DNA of 6,387 nucleotides from an uncultured Tabrizicola sp. (lineage in GTDB: Bacteria > Pseudomonadota > Alphaproteobacteria > Rhodobacterales > Rhodobacteraceae): NCBI GenBank assembly GCA_937858255.1, contig CALLZQ010000065.1, positions 1 through 6,387 of the forward strand. The letters are read 5' to 3'. This document shows, in pieces, positions 1-5,832 of this stretch. Position 1 is the stretch's first letter; every line of letters starts with the position of its first letter. Under the pieces are notes generated by a model that was not told the DNA's origin, did not search any database, and saw only the letters and a program-made list of their open reading frames with translations. Made by a program: the position numbers and the translations under genes.

Positions 1-873
1 GAAGCTGCGCTCTCTGGCCTGTCTTCTCCATGGGTTCCACTCACCGGGGGGCGGGTGAACCACCTTTGGCGCTGCGGAGGTGTCGTCATCAAGCAATATC
101 GGCCAGAGCGGGCGACCGCGCTGTTTCCGAATGACATTTTGGCCGAAGTGGCCGCTTTGCGCCGGTTTGCCGGTCAGGGGATTGCACCGGAATATCTGGC
201 CCATGACAAGGACTGGCTGGCCTATCGCTATCTTCGCGGTCATGGCTGGCAAAGCGGCACCGGGCAGGTTGCCCGGCTATTGGGGCAGTTGCACCACCAA
301 AGCCCCGAGGGGCTTTGCTTTCGACATCTGTTACCCGATGGTCACGCCTTGGCACAGGATACGCGCGACATGATCGCGGTGTCCGGGCTGGTTCTCTGCA
401 CTCCACTGTCCCCGCCCGATGAGGGTTCTGTGGCGCCGGTTCCCCTGCATGGCGACCCGGTGCCGGGGAACATCATCATTGGGCCTGCCGGTGCGATGCT
501 GATCGACTGGCAATGCCCGGCTCTGGGGGATCCGGTGCATGATCTGGCCATCTTCCTGTCGCCCGCGATGCAGTATCTTTATCGCGGACGCCCCCTTTCA
601 GATCGAGAGGTTAGCGAGTTTCTGACGCTTTATCCCGATCAGGCGGTCAGCCAGCGCTACCTGCGATTGCGGCCTTGGCTGCACCTGCGTCTGGCGGCCC
701 ATTGCGCGCTTCGCGCCAAGGCCGGAGACCGGGGTTATGCCGCAGCCTGCCGGCAGGAACTGACGCTCTTGCAAACCCTGGGTCTTGAGGTGGAGGCCGC
801 GCCTCAGATCAGCGTGCCGATCCAAACCCCGGTCAATACCAAGAGGGTGGCCAGCAAGGCCACCACGGCATAG
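1..873 (+). CDS. Phosphotransferase of the choline kinase/APH-like family, 5'-partial
   Basis: The protein belongs to the kinase-like fold that phosphorylates small molecules (aminoglycoside phosphotransferase, choline and thiamine kinases); the substrate cannot be told. The frame is open from base 1, giving 290 visible residues. A GTG at 55 could be taken as the start, but the residues before it belong to the family: the glycine-rich ATP loop LTGGRVNHLWR (residues 14-24 of the visible part) spans it. Hence the true start lies left of the window. Further marks are the likely ATP lysine in VVIK (residue 31), the Brenner motif HGD (150-152, bases 448-456) with Asn157 (bases 469-471), and the metal-binding Asp169 in LIDW, followed by GDP and DLA. 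The last ~23 residues look unstructured and are encoded by the 70 bp shared with the opposing ubiB gene. Family assignment is firm; specificity is unknown. Confidence 0.85.
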   Translation, partial: EAALSGLSSPWVPLTGGRVNHLWRCGGVVIKQYRPERATALFPNDILAEVAALRRFAGQGIAPEYLAHDKDWLAYRYLRGHGWQSGTGQVARLLGQLHHQSPEGLCFRHLLPDGHALAQDTRDMIAVSGLVLCTPLSPPDEGSVAPVPLHGDPVPGNIIIGPAGAMLIDWQCPALGDPVHDLAIFLSPAMQYLYRGRPLSDREVSEFLTLYPDQAVSQRYLRLRPWLHLRLAAHCALRAKAGDRGYAAACRQELTLLQTLGLEVEAAPQISVPIQTPVNTKRVASKATTA

Positions 874-2333
874 CGCCCGAGGCGGCGCGGCGGCGGCGGC
901 GGCGGTACCTCGGCCTGACGGATCAGGGCCTGCTCGACAAGGCGAGGCAGGCGCGGGCCGAACCGGGCCAGTACCCGCGCTGTCTGGGCCAGATCGCGCG
1001 CCAGCGCACGGGGGCCGACATTCTTGGCGATATACCCCTCAACGATCGGGCGGGCGACCTCCCAGATGTTGATATGCGGATCAAGCCCGCGCGCCACCCC
1101 CTCGACCACCACCATGGTGCGCTGCAACAGGATCAGTTCGGTGCGGGTTTCCATCCCGAAACGTTCTGTTACCTCAAAGAGATAGGCCAAAAGACGCGCC
1201 ATCGAGATCCGGCTGGCATCCATGCCGAAAATCGGTTCACCCACCGCCCGCAGGGCGCGCGCGAATTCGTCGATGTCTCGGTCGGGCGGGACGTAACCGG
1301 CCTCGAAATGCACCTCGGCCACCCGACGGTAATCCTTGCGGATAAAACCGAACAGGATTTCTGCATAGACACGACGGGTATATTCGTCGATCCGCCCCAT
1401 GATACCGAAATCATAGGCGACGATATCGCCATTCGCGGCCACCTTGAGGTTGCCCTGGTGCATGTCGGCATGGAAATAGCCATCGCGCAGCGCATGGTTG
1501 AGGAAGAGTTGCAGCACCCGCGCACCAAGAATGCGGCGGTCATGGCCCGCGGCATCAATCGCAATGTTATCCTTTAGCGCAATGCCCTCGGCCCAGCCCA
1601 GCGTCATCACGCGGCGGGCCGACAGATACCAGACCGGCTTGGGCACCCGGAATCCGGCATCCTTTTCAGTATTGGCCGAGAACTCTGCCGCCGCACTCGA
1701 TTCCAGACGGAAATCCAGTTCGCCCAGCACCACGCCCTCAAAATGCGAGATCACATCCATCGGGCGCAGCCGGCGGGCCGAGGGTGCCAAGAGCTCGATG
1801 GTCCGGGCCGCTAGGTAGAAGGCGTCGATATCCTTGCGGAAGGCGCGCTCAATCCCGGGGCGCAGCACCTTGACCGCAACCTCTTCACCGGTATCGGCGG
1901 TGCGCGCATGGTGAACCTGTGCAATCGAGGCGGCGGCGACCGGCTCTGAGAATTCGGAAAACAGCACGTCGGCGGGCTGCTCCAACTCTTCCGCGACCAT
2001 GGCTTTGGCGATTTCAGTCGGAAAGGGTGGCAGCTTGTCCTGCAAATATTTCAGTTGTTCGGCCAGTTCATCGCCGACAATGTCGGGGCGAGTCGAAAGG
2101 ATTTGGCCGAATTTGATATAGGCCGGACCCAGCGCCGTCAGCGCCCGCGTCGCCGGCGGCAAGTCAGGATCGCCCTTCAACCCCAGCGGCTTGAATGGCC
2201 ATCCCAGCACCCGCGCTACAAAGCGGATGCGCGGGGGCGCGCGAAACGCCTCTAGCACCACGCCGATGGCCCCGGTGCGTTCCAGCGTGGCAAGGGTGCG
2301 GACCAGCCGCCAGATGTTGTGCGGACCGCGCAA
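804..2333 (-). CDS. ubiB: UbiB, ubiquinone biosynthesis atypical kinase/ATPase (ADCK/COQ8 family)
   Basis: A 509-residue membrane-associated UbiB/AarF/COQ8 protein, needed for ubiquinone synthesis. The family is thought to act as an ATPase supporting the CoQ complex rather than as a hydroxylase. Visible hallmarks are the KxGQ motif KFGQ (residues 74-77), the alanine-rich nucleotide loop AAAS (133-136), Lys155 in VAVKV, ELD (205-207), the catalytic loop with His288, Asp290 and Asn295 (FHADMHQGN), and DFG (308-310). Residues 487-509 form one hydrophobic segment at the very C-terminus, a likely tail anchor, preceded by six consecutive prolines (477-482). The start is a TTG at 2331-2333, two bases after the ubiE stop, with GGAAGG (minus strand, 2341-2346) seven bases upstream. 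That indicates translational coupling in a ubiE-ubiB operon. The stop is TGA at 804-806, inside the end of the convergent phosphotransferase gene. Confidence 0.95.
   Translation of the reverse strand: MRGPHNIWRLVRTLATLERTGAIGVVLEAFRAPPRIRFVARVLGWPFKPLGLKGDPDLPPATRALTALGPAYIKFGQILSTRPDIVGDELAEQLKYLQDKLPPFPTEIAKAMVAEELEQPADVLFSEFSEPVAAASIAQVHHARTADTGEEVAVKVLRPGIERAFRKDIDAFYLAARTIELLAPSARRLRPMDVISHFEGVVLGELDFRLESSAAAEFSANTEKDAGFRVPKPVWYLSARRVMTLGWAEGIALKDNIAIDAAGHDRRILGARVLQLFLNHALRDGYFHADMHQGNLKVAANGDIVAYDFGIMGRIDEYTRRVYAEILFGFIRKDYRRVAEVHFEAGYVPPDRDIDEFARALRAVGEPIFGMDASRISMARLLAYLFEVTERFGMETRTELILLQRTMVVVEGVARGLDPHINIWEVARPIVEGYIAKNVGPRALARDLAQTARVLARFGPRLPRLVEQALIRQAEVPPPPPPRRLGRYAVVALLATLLVLTGVWIGTLI
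888..905. repeat. (CGG)6 trinucleotide repeat encoding a hexaproline in UbiB
   Basis: Six uninterrupted CGG units read as six CCG proline codons (residues 477-482) on the minus strand. They lie just before the basic RRLGR stretch and the C-terminal membrane segment of UbiB. A pure trinucleotide run can expand or contract in frame, and a run of prolines is a known ribosome-stalling sequence relieved by EF-P. Confidence 0.9.
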
Positions 2334-2335
2334 GA

Positions 2336-3088
2336 TCAGACCTTCCAGCCGGAATGCAGCGCCGCGATTCCCATCGTCAGGTTGCGGTATTTGACCTGCT
2401 CGAACCCGGCGGTGCGGATCATGGCGGCAAAGCTGTCCTGATCGGGGAACTTGCGAATACTTTCGACAAGATACTGATAGCTGTCGCGATCACCGGCAAC
2501 GATCTGCCCCATCACCGGGATGATATTGAACGAGTAAAGGTCATAGACCTTTTGCATCAGATCATTCGGGATCTGGCTGAACTCCAGCACCATCAGCCGC
2601 CCGCCGGGGCGCAGCACGCGGTAGGCTTCGCGCAGCGCATCGGGGATGCGGGTGACGTTCCTGATGCCAAAACTGATCGTGTAGACATCAAAGCTGTTGC
2701 TCTCGAACGGCAACTGCATCGCATCACCCACCACCCAATCCAGATTGCCGGCCATCTTTTCGGCCTCGGCGCGCTGACGCCCGGCAACCAGCATGGATTC
2801 GGTCATGTCGCAGACCACTGCCCGGGCCGAGGGCGCGCGGCCAAGGAAGCGAAAGGCCACATCGCCGGTGCCGCCGGCGACATCCAGCAGGCGCTGCCCG
2901 GGGCGCGGCGCCAGCCAGTCCATCATCGCATCTTTCCAGACGCGATGGATGCCCATCGACATCAAATCGTTCATGACATCATAGCGGCTGGCGACGCGGG
3001 TAAAGACGCCATGCACCATTCCGGCCTTTTCGCCTTCGGGGACAGTCTGATAGCCGAAATGCGTCGTGCCTTGGGTCTCGTCGGTCAT
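2336..3088 (-). CDS. ubiE: UbiE, demethylubiquinone (demethylmenaquinone) C-methyltransferase
   Basis: A 250-residue class I SAM-dependent methyltransferase that adds the C-methyl group in ubiquinone (and, where made, menaquinone) synthesis. The family signatures are clear: [19 protein letters not shown] (31-49), SAM motif I DVAGGTGD (69-76), the acidic Asp94 after strand 2, GDAMQLPF (121-128), SFGIRNV (139-145), [13 protein letters not shown] (159-171) and [13 protein letters not shown] (182-194). The frame is open to an ATG at 3161-3163, but that would add 25 residues that look unrelated and would cover the predicted promoter. The ATG at 3086-3088 gives the usual length and has AGAAGG (minus strand, 3098-3103) nine bases upstream. 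It is the first gene of the ubiE-ubiB operon and is divergent from mutM. Confidence 0.96.
   Translation of the reverse strand: MTDETQGTTHFGYQTVPEGEKAGMVHGVFTRVASRYDVMNDLMSMGIHRVWKDAMMDWLAPRPGQRLLDVAGGTGDVAFRFLGRAPSARAVVCDMTESMLVAGRQRAEAEKMAGNLDWVVGDAMQLPFESNSFDVYTISFGIRNVTRIPDALREAYRVLRPGGRLMVLEFSQIPNDLMQKVYDLYSFNIIPVMGQIVAGDRDSYQYLVESIRKFPDQDSFAAMIRTAGFEQVKYRNLTMGIAALHSGWKV
2341..2346 (-). promoter_or_regulatory. Shine-Dalgarno for ubiB inside the end of ubiE
   Basis: GGAAGG on the minus strand falls in the last sense codons of ubiE and lies seven bases before the TTG start of ubiB. It supports the rare TTG start and suggests that ribosomes ending ubiE feed directly into ubiB. Confidence 0.7.
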
Positions 3089-3118
3089 GGGCCTTGCCCT
3101 TCTGTCGTTGCGTGCCTT

Positions 3119-3146
3119 CTTATAGGCTGCGGGGCGGGCGCTGCAA
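3119..3146 (-). promoter_or_regulatory. Candidate sigma-70 promoter of ubiE-ubiB
   Basis: On the minus strand, TTGCAG (3141-3146) and TATAAG (3119-3124) are separated by 16 bases. The -10 matches five of six consensus positions. The -35 keeps only the TTG core. Transcription would begin near 3112, giving a leader of about 24 bases that contains the AGAAGG ribosome-binding site. No comparable promoter was found for mutM in this 118-bp gap. Confidence 0.5.
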
Positions 3147-3206
3147 TGCGTCTGCCTGTCCATCGTCGTTTTGGGCCTTGGCGCCCTGTCAGGGAACTAG
3201 ACCGAA

Positions 3207-4058
3207 ATGCCCGAACTGCCAGAGGTCGAAACCGTCCGCCGTGGCCTGGCGCCGGCGATGGAGGGTCGGGTGATCGCGCGCGCCGAGATACGCCGCGATG
3301 GCCTGCGCTGGCCTTTTCCACCGGGAATGGCGGCGCGGTTGACCGGTGCGCGCGTTCTGGGGCTGCGGCGGCGCTCAAAATACATCCTTGCCGATCTTTC
3401 CACCGCCGAGTCGCTGCTGATCCATCTGGGCATGTCCGGGCGCATGCTGATTTCCGGGCATGTTCCGGGCAGTTTTCATCACGATCACCCGCCCGTGCAA
3501 AAGCACGATCATGTGCTGCTGGAGATGGAGGGGGGTGGGCGCATCACCTTTAATGACGCCCGGCGTTTTGGCGCGCTCGATCTGGTGCTAACCGCAGAGG
3601 CCGAGGCGCACCCCCTGCTTGCCGCGCTGGGGCCAGAGCCGCTTGGCAACGGCTTTGACGCCGCCTACCTGCGCCAGCGGCTGAACGGACGCGCCACACC
3701 GATAAAATCAGCCCTGCTGGATCAGCATCTGGTGGCCGGGCTGGGCAATATCTACGTCTGCGAGGTGCTGCACCGTGTCGGCATATCGCCCAAAACTCTG
3801 GCAAGGGATGTCACAGATGCCCAGTCAGAGGCGCTTGTCCCTGCGATCCGCGCCGTGCTGTCCGAGGCCATCGAGGCAGGGGGCAGCAGCCTGCGCGACT
3901 ACCGCCAGGCCGATGGCGAGCTGGGCTATTTTCAGCATGGATTTCAAGTCTATGACCGTGAAGGCCAGCCCTGCCTGATGCCCGGCTGTGGCGGCACGAT
4001 TGCCCGGGTTGCACAATCGGGGCGGTCGTCATTTTACTGCCCTGATTGTCAGAGATAG
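3207..4058 (+). CDS. mutM: MutM/Fpg, formamidopyrimidine-DNA glycosylase
   Basis: A 283-residue bifunctional glycosylase/AP lyase that removes 8-oxoguanine and ring-opened purines from DNA. The N-terminus [10 protein letters not shown] carries the catalytic Pro2 (Schiff-base nucleophile after Met removal) and Glu3. Lys58 sits in the [11 protein letters not shown] strand, [10 protein letters not shown] (71-80) and NDARRFG (116-122) supply the void-filling Met/Arg/Phe residues, and the helix-two-turn-helix segment [14 protein letters not shown] includes Asn181. The C-terminal zinc finger is complete: Cys256, Cys261, Cys278 and Cys281, with the DNA-contacting Arg273. The start is fixed by the obligatory Pro2. 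A weak AGGGA lies at 3191-3195, 11 bases upstream. The gene is divergent from ubiE and is followed by the enoyl-CoA hydratase gene 73 bases on. Nothing is missing or unusual. Confidence 0.97.
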   Translation: MPELPEVETVRRGLAPAMEGRVIARAEIRRDGLRWPFPPGMAARLTGARVLGLRRRSKYILADLSTAESLLIHLGMSGRMLISGHVPGSFHHDHPPVQKHDHVLLEMEGGGRITFNDARRFGALDLVLTAEAEAHPLLAALGPEPLGNGFDAAYLRQRLNGRATPIKSALLDQHLVAGLGNIYVCEVLHRVGISPKTLARDVTDAQSEALVPAIRAVLSEAIEAGGSSLRDYRQADGELGYFQHGFQVYDREGQPCLMPGCGGTIARVAQSGRSSFYCPDCQR

Positions 4059-4070
4059 GCGTCGTCCGGC

Positions 4071-4098
4071 TTGTCATCCGCACAATTGGTGCTAGGAG
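4071..4098 (+). promoter_or_regulatory. Candidate promoter of the enoyl-CoA hydratase gene
   Basis: TTGTCA (4071-4076) matches five of six -35 positions. It is followed after 16 bases by TAGGAG (4093-4098), a poor -10 preceded by TGC, which resembles an extended -10. A GANTC methylation-type site (GAGTC) lies at 4096-4100. Transcription would start near 4105 and give a leader of about 27 bases. Read-through from mutM is equally possible, since no terminator separates the genes. Confidence 0.3.
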
Positions 4099-4131
4099 TC
4101 ACGGCCACGTGAACTGCGGGGGATGCTGCTC

Positions 4132-4908
4132 ATGGCCTATGAAACGCTGATCGTCGAGGTTGAGGATTACGTCACCCTCATCCGCCTGAACCGGCCCGAA
4201 GCGATGAATGCGCTGAATGCCAAGCTGATGGGGGAACTCGCGGCAGCCTTTACCGCTGCGGATGCCGATCCCAACACCCGTTGCATCATCCTCACCGGTT
4301 CGGACAAGGCTTTTGCGGCCGGGGCCGACATTCGCGAGATGGCCGATAAATCCTATACCGAGGTGTTTTTCGACAATCTCTTTTCCGCCGAAACCGATAC
4401 GATCGCCCGGGTTCGCAAGCCGACGATCGCCGCTGTGGCCGGCTACTGCCTTGGTGGTGGCTGCGAACTGGCGATGATGTGCGATTTCATCATTGCCGCC
4501 GATACCGCCCGCTTTGGCCAGCCAGAGATCAATCTGGGCGTGGTTGCCGGATTGGGCGGGACGCAGCGCCTGACCCGGCTGGTGGGCAAGTCCAAGTCGA
4601 TGGACATGCATTTGACCGGCCGTTTCATGGACGCGGCCGAGGCCGAGCGCAGCGGTCTGGCCAGCCGGGTGTTCCCGGCCAAGGATCTGATGACCGAGAC
4701 CCGCAAGATCGCCCAGCGAATCGTCGAGAAATCCATGATCACGGCGATGGTGGTCAAGGAATGCGTCAACCGCTCGCAAGAGGTTCCGCTGTCCGAGGGG
4801 CTGCATTATGAACGGCGCGCCTTTTATGCGCTGTTTGCCACCGAGGATCAGAAGGAAGGCATGGCTGCCTTCCTCGAAAAGCGTCAGCCGCAGTTCCGCG
4901 ACAAATAA
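4132..4908 (+). CDS. Enoyl-CoA hydratase (crotonase family)
   Basis: A 258-residue crotonase-fold protein closely resembling short-chain enoyl-CoA hydratases (FadB1/ECHS1 type), which add water to trans-2-enoyl-CoA in beta-oxidation. Both catalytic glutamates are present: Glu112 in [12 protein letters not shown] and Glu132 in FGQPEINLG. The oxyanion-hole residues are Ala65 in FAAGADI and Gly109. The loop after Glu132 reads [12 protein letters not shown] where the rat enzyme has a proline. I chose the ATG at 4132 rather than the one at 4123, because the purine run GGGGGA (4118-4123) stands eight bases before 4132 but directly abuts 4123. Family membership is secure. Exact substrate range (short-chain, crotonyl or other acyl-CoA) is not decidable, so no symbol is given. 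It lies between mutM and rpsT on the same strand. Confidence 0.93.
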   Translation: MAYETLIVEVEDYVTLIRLNRPEAMNALNAKLMGELAAAFTAADADPNTRCIILTGSDKAFAAGADIREMADKSYTEVFFDNLFSAETDTIARVRKPTIAAVAGYCLGGGCELAMMCDFIIAADTARFGQPEINLGVVAGLGGTQRLTRLVGKSKSMDMHLTGRFMDAAEAERSGLASRVFPAKDLMTETRKIAQRIVEKSMITAMVVKECVNRSQEVPLSEGLHYERRAFYALFATEDQKEGMAAFLEKRQPQFRDK

Positions 4909-4912
4909 CGCC

Positions 4913-4941
4913 TTTCCAATTGCCGATTCTTGCCTTATAGG
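4913..4941 (+). promoter_or_regulatory. Candidate rpsT promoter
   Basis: TTTCCA (4913-4918) and TATAGG (4936-4941) are 17 bases apart, each matching four of six consensus bases. The -35 begins only five bases after the hydratase stop. Transcription would start near 4948, giving an rpsT leader of about 110 bases. The left arm of the inverted repeat 4924-4981 fills the spacer. Confidence 0.35.
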
Positions 4942-4981
4942 CCCGCCTTACATGCGCGTGGGCCCGCTTAGGCAAGAATCG
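4924..4981. repeat. 12-bp perfect inverted repeat around the candidate rpsT promoter
   Basis: CGATTCTTGCCT (4924-4935) and AGGCAAGAATCG (4970-4981) are exact reverse complements. Inside, GGCCC (4940-4944) pairs with GGGCC (4960-4964), extendable by a G-T and a C-G pair. Read-through RNA from the hydratase gene could fold into a two-part hairpin with a 15-base loop. There is no T tract after it, so it is not a standard intrinsic terminator. Each arm contains a GANTC site, and a third follows directly at 4981-4985. Confidence 0.85.
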
Positions 4982-5005
4982 AATCCGTTCCCTTGGGGCG
5001 GAGCC

Positions 5006-5044
5006 TTCGGTCTTCATGTGCGATCCGTATCAACGAAGACCGAA
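5006..5044 (+). promoter_or_regulatory. Stem-loop in the rpsT leader (10-bp perfect arms)
   Basis: TTCGGTCTTC (5006-5015) is the exact reverse complement of GAAGACCGAA (5035-5044), with a 19-base loop. The hairpin ends 14 bases before the rpsT ATG, next to the purine-rich ribosome-binding stretch AGAGAGA (5049-5055). It could act in translational control, since S20 is known to repress its own synthesis in Escherichia coli. A role here is inference. Confidence 0.6.
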
Positions 5045-5058
5045 AGTCAGAGAGACCC

Positions 5059-5334
5059 ATGGCCAATTCCGAACAGTCCAAAAAACGCGCCCGCCAGGCG
5101 GAAACCCGCTATGGCGTGAACAAGGCCCGCCGTTCGCGCATCCGCACCTATGTCCGCAAGGTCGAAGAGGCTCTGGCCTCGGGCGATGCCGCTGCCGCTG
5201 CCGAAGCGCTGAAGAATGCCCAGCCCGAACTCGCCCGTGGCGTGACCAAGGGCGTGCTGCACAAGAACACCGCCTCGCGCAAAGTGTCGCGTCTGGCCTC
5301 GCGCGTGAAGACCCTGGCCGCCGCCAAGGCCTGA
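5059..5334 (+). CDS. rpsT: 30S ribosomal protein S20
   Basis: A 91-residue, strongly basic, helical protein with the S20 pattern: the N-terminus [17 protein letters not shown], the [14 protein letters not shown] helix (26-39), an alanine-rich middle, and the conserved [19 protein letters not shown] (65-83). S20 binds 16S rRNA early in 30S assembly. The length is close to the usual 85-90. The start ATG follows AGAGAGA, a weak Shine-Dalgarno three bases away. The gene stands alone, with its own candidate promoter and leader hairpin upstream and a strong terminator 32 bases downstream. Confidence 0.97.
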   Translation: MANSEQSKKRARQAETRYGVNKARRSRIRTYVRKVEEALASGDAAAAAEALKNAQPELARGVTKGVLHKNTASRKVSRLASRVKTLAAAKA

Positions 5335-5366
5335 GTCGCCGCCGCGATTGTTTCCTGATCGCTGTC

Positions 5367-5399
5367 AAGGGCGTGCCGCGTGATCGGCACGCCCTTTTT
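5367..5399 (+). terminator. Intrinsic terminator of rpsT
   Basis: A perfect 12-bp stem pairs 5367-5378 with 5385-5396 around a six-base loop, with a GC-rich core (GGGCGTGCC / GGCACGCCC). The run of five Ts (5395-5399) follows directly. This is a textbook rho-independent terminator on the plus strand. Confidence 0.93.
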
Positions 5400-5502
5400 G
5401 CTTGCCGCCACGAAATTCAGGCGTTTTCAGACGGGCCGTTGCCGATTTGCCAGACCCTCCCGGATTCGCAAATCTCATTGGTATGTCAACAACAGAGTTC
5501 GG

Positions 5503-5532
5503 TTGAATTCAGCTCTGCCCACTTGCTAGCGT
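5503..5532 (+). promoter_or_regulatory. Weak candidate promoter for a short transcript upstream of dnaA
   Basis: TTGAAT (5503-5508) and TAGCGT (5527-5532) are 18 bases apart, and TGC precedes the -10 as in an extended -10 element. The -10 itself matches only three of six positions. It would start RNA near 5539, just where the hairpin 5538-5553 begins. Confidence 0.2.
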
Positions 5533-5538
5533 GACAGG

Positions 5539-5624
5539 GCGATTCACATCGCCTTGGGGGACATGACGCAGTCTGAACCGAATGCCCGAATTGTGATGCT
5601 GCCAAGTTTCACTTCGGTTTTTTT
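5539..5624 (+). ncRNA. Possible small RNA or dnaA leader transcript (about 85 nt)
   Basis: Between a weak promoter and a terminator-like hairpin there is room for an RNA of about 85 bases. It would open with a small hairpin (GGCGAT 5538-5543 pairing ATCGCC 5548-5553 around TCAC), continue with an unpaired G-run GGGGGAC, and end in the U-tailed stem 5586-5624. I do not recognise it as a known RNA family. The alternative is that it is the attenuated 5' part of a long dnaA leader. Confidence is low because the promoter is weak. Confidence 0.25.
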
Positions 5625-5631
5625 GGTTTAG
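5563..5631 (+). CDS. Possible 22-codon leader peptide overlapping a terminator-like hairpin
   Basis: The ATG at 5563 opens a 22-residue frame (MTQSEPNARIVMLPSFTSVF and two more residues) ending in TAG at 5629-5631. The GGGGGA before it (5556-5561) is only one base from the ATG, too close for a good ribosome-binding site. Its interest lies in position: it runs straight through the hairpin 5586-5624, so translation would affect folding. It shows no recognisable family and may well be chance. Confidence 0.15.
   Translation: MTQSEPNARIVMLPSFTSVFLV
5586..5624 (+). terminator. Second terminator-like hairpin upstream of dnaA
   Basis: CCGAA (5586-5590) plus GTGA (5593-5596) pair with TCAC plus TTCGG (5609-5617), a nine-pair stem with a two-base bulge and a 12-base loop. 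Seven Ts follow (5618-5624). An alternative partner, AACCGAA (5576-5582), can pair with TTCGGTT (5613-5619), so two overlapping stems compete for the same 3' half. Because the rpsT terminator lies 190 bases upstream, this one probably ends a different transcript. Confidence 0.5.
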
Positions 5632-5651
5632 AACAAGGGGTTATGCTGTCT

Positions 5652-5698
5652 GCGGGAAACCGCTGTGTGCATGCGGGGACCGGAATTCGTTCCGAGTC
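5652..5698 (+). promoter_or_regulatory. Pair of small hairpins upstream of dnaA
   Basis: GCGG-GAAA-CCGC (5652-5663) is a four-pair stem capped by a GNRA-type GAAA tetraloop. Fifteen bases on, GAC-CGGAA (5678-5685) pairs with TTCCG and GTC (5690-5694, 5696-5698) around a TTCG loop with one bulged A. They would be folded only if transcription starts upstream of 5650, which is not known. Confidence 0.35.
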
Positions 5699-5743
5699 TT
5701 CGCCTTCTTTCGTCCTGTTCTTCCCCTGTGCTGGCAGATCTGC

Positions 5744-5769
5744 ATGCCGATCCTGGTGGTCGGAGGCAT
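5744..5769 (+). repeat. Inverted repeat upstream of dnaA
   Basis: ATGCC (5744-5748) and GGCAT (5765-5769) are complementary across a 16-base spacer, and inner bases can add pairs. It is directly preceded by the perfect palindrome GCAGATCTGC (5734-5743). No function can be assigned. Confidence 0.35.
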
Positions 5770-5817
5770 CTGTTGTGCGCAAGCGGTGTGTCGTTTGGGG
5801 AAGTGACCAGTAACGTG

Positions 5818-5832
5818 CGCCCGGTCCGGGCG
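5818..5832. repeat. 15-bp palindrome 35 bp before dnaA
   Basis: CGCCCGG (5818-5824), a central T, and CCGGGCG (5826-5832) form a perfect two-fold symmetric site. In DNA this is the shape of a dimeric repressor operator. In RNA it would be a five-pair hairpin with a GGTCC loop, upstream of the dnaA ribosome-binding region. Neither role is shown. Confidence 0.5.

Noticed and set aside
1074..1577. 167-codon plus-strand frame inside ubiB
   Set aside because: Entirely antisense to conserved UbiB kinase motifs, with no family resemblance or ribosome-binding site of note.
3161..3163. Upstream ATG as the ubiE start
   Set aside because: It would add 25 residues that do not look like UbiE and would place the start upstream of the likely promoter. 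The ATG at 3086-3088 has a proper ribosome-binding site.
3184..3194. CCCTGTCAGGG palindrome before mutM as an operator
   Set aside because: Short, with a one-base centre, and it overlaps the ribosome-binding stretch. Such 11-mers are common in GC-rich DNA.
2195..3553. 452-codon open frame on the plus strand across ubiE and the start of mutM
   Set aside because: It is antisense to all of ubiE and out of frame with mutM, has no recognisable domain, and would be expected as a shadow in GC-rich coding DNA.
4099..4806. 235-codon minus-strand frame opposite the enoyl-CoA hydratase
   Set aside because: Antisense shadow of a well-conserved gene; the His/Gln/Gly-rich composition is typical of such shadows.
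5484..5489. Perfect TTGACA on the minus strand between rpsT and dnaA
   Set aside because: No acceptable -10 element lies 16-18 bases downstream, and transcription would only run antisense into the rpsT terminator.
5540..5548. CGATTCACA as a DnaA box
   Set aside because: Only seven of nine positions match TTATNCACA, and it is part of the small hairpin 5538-5553. There is no cluster of similar sites around it.
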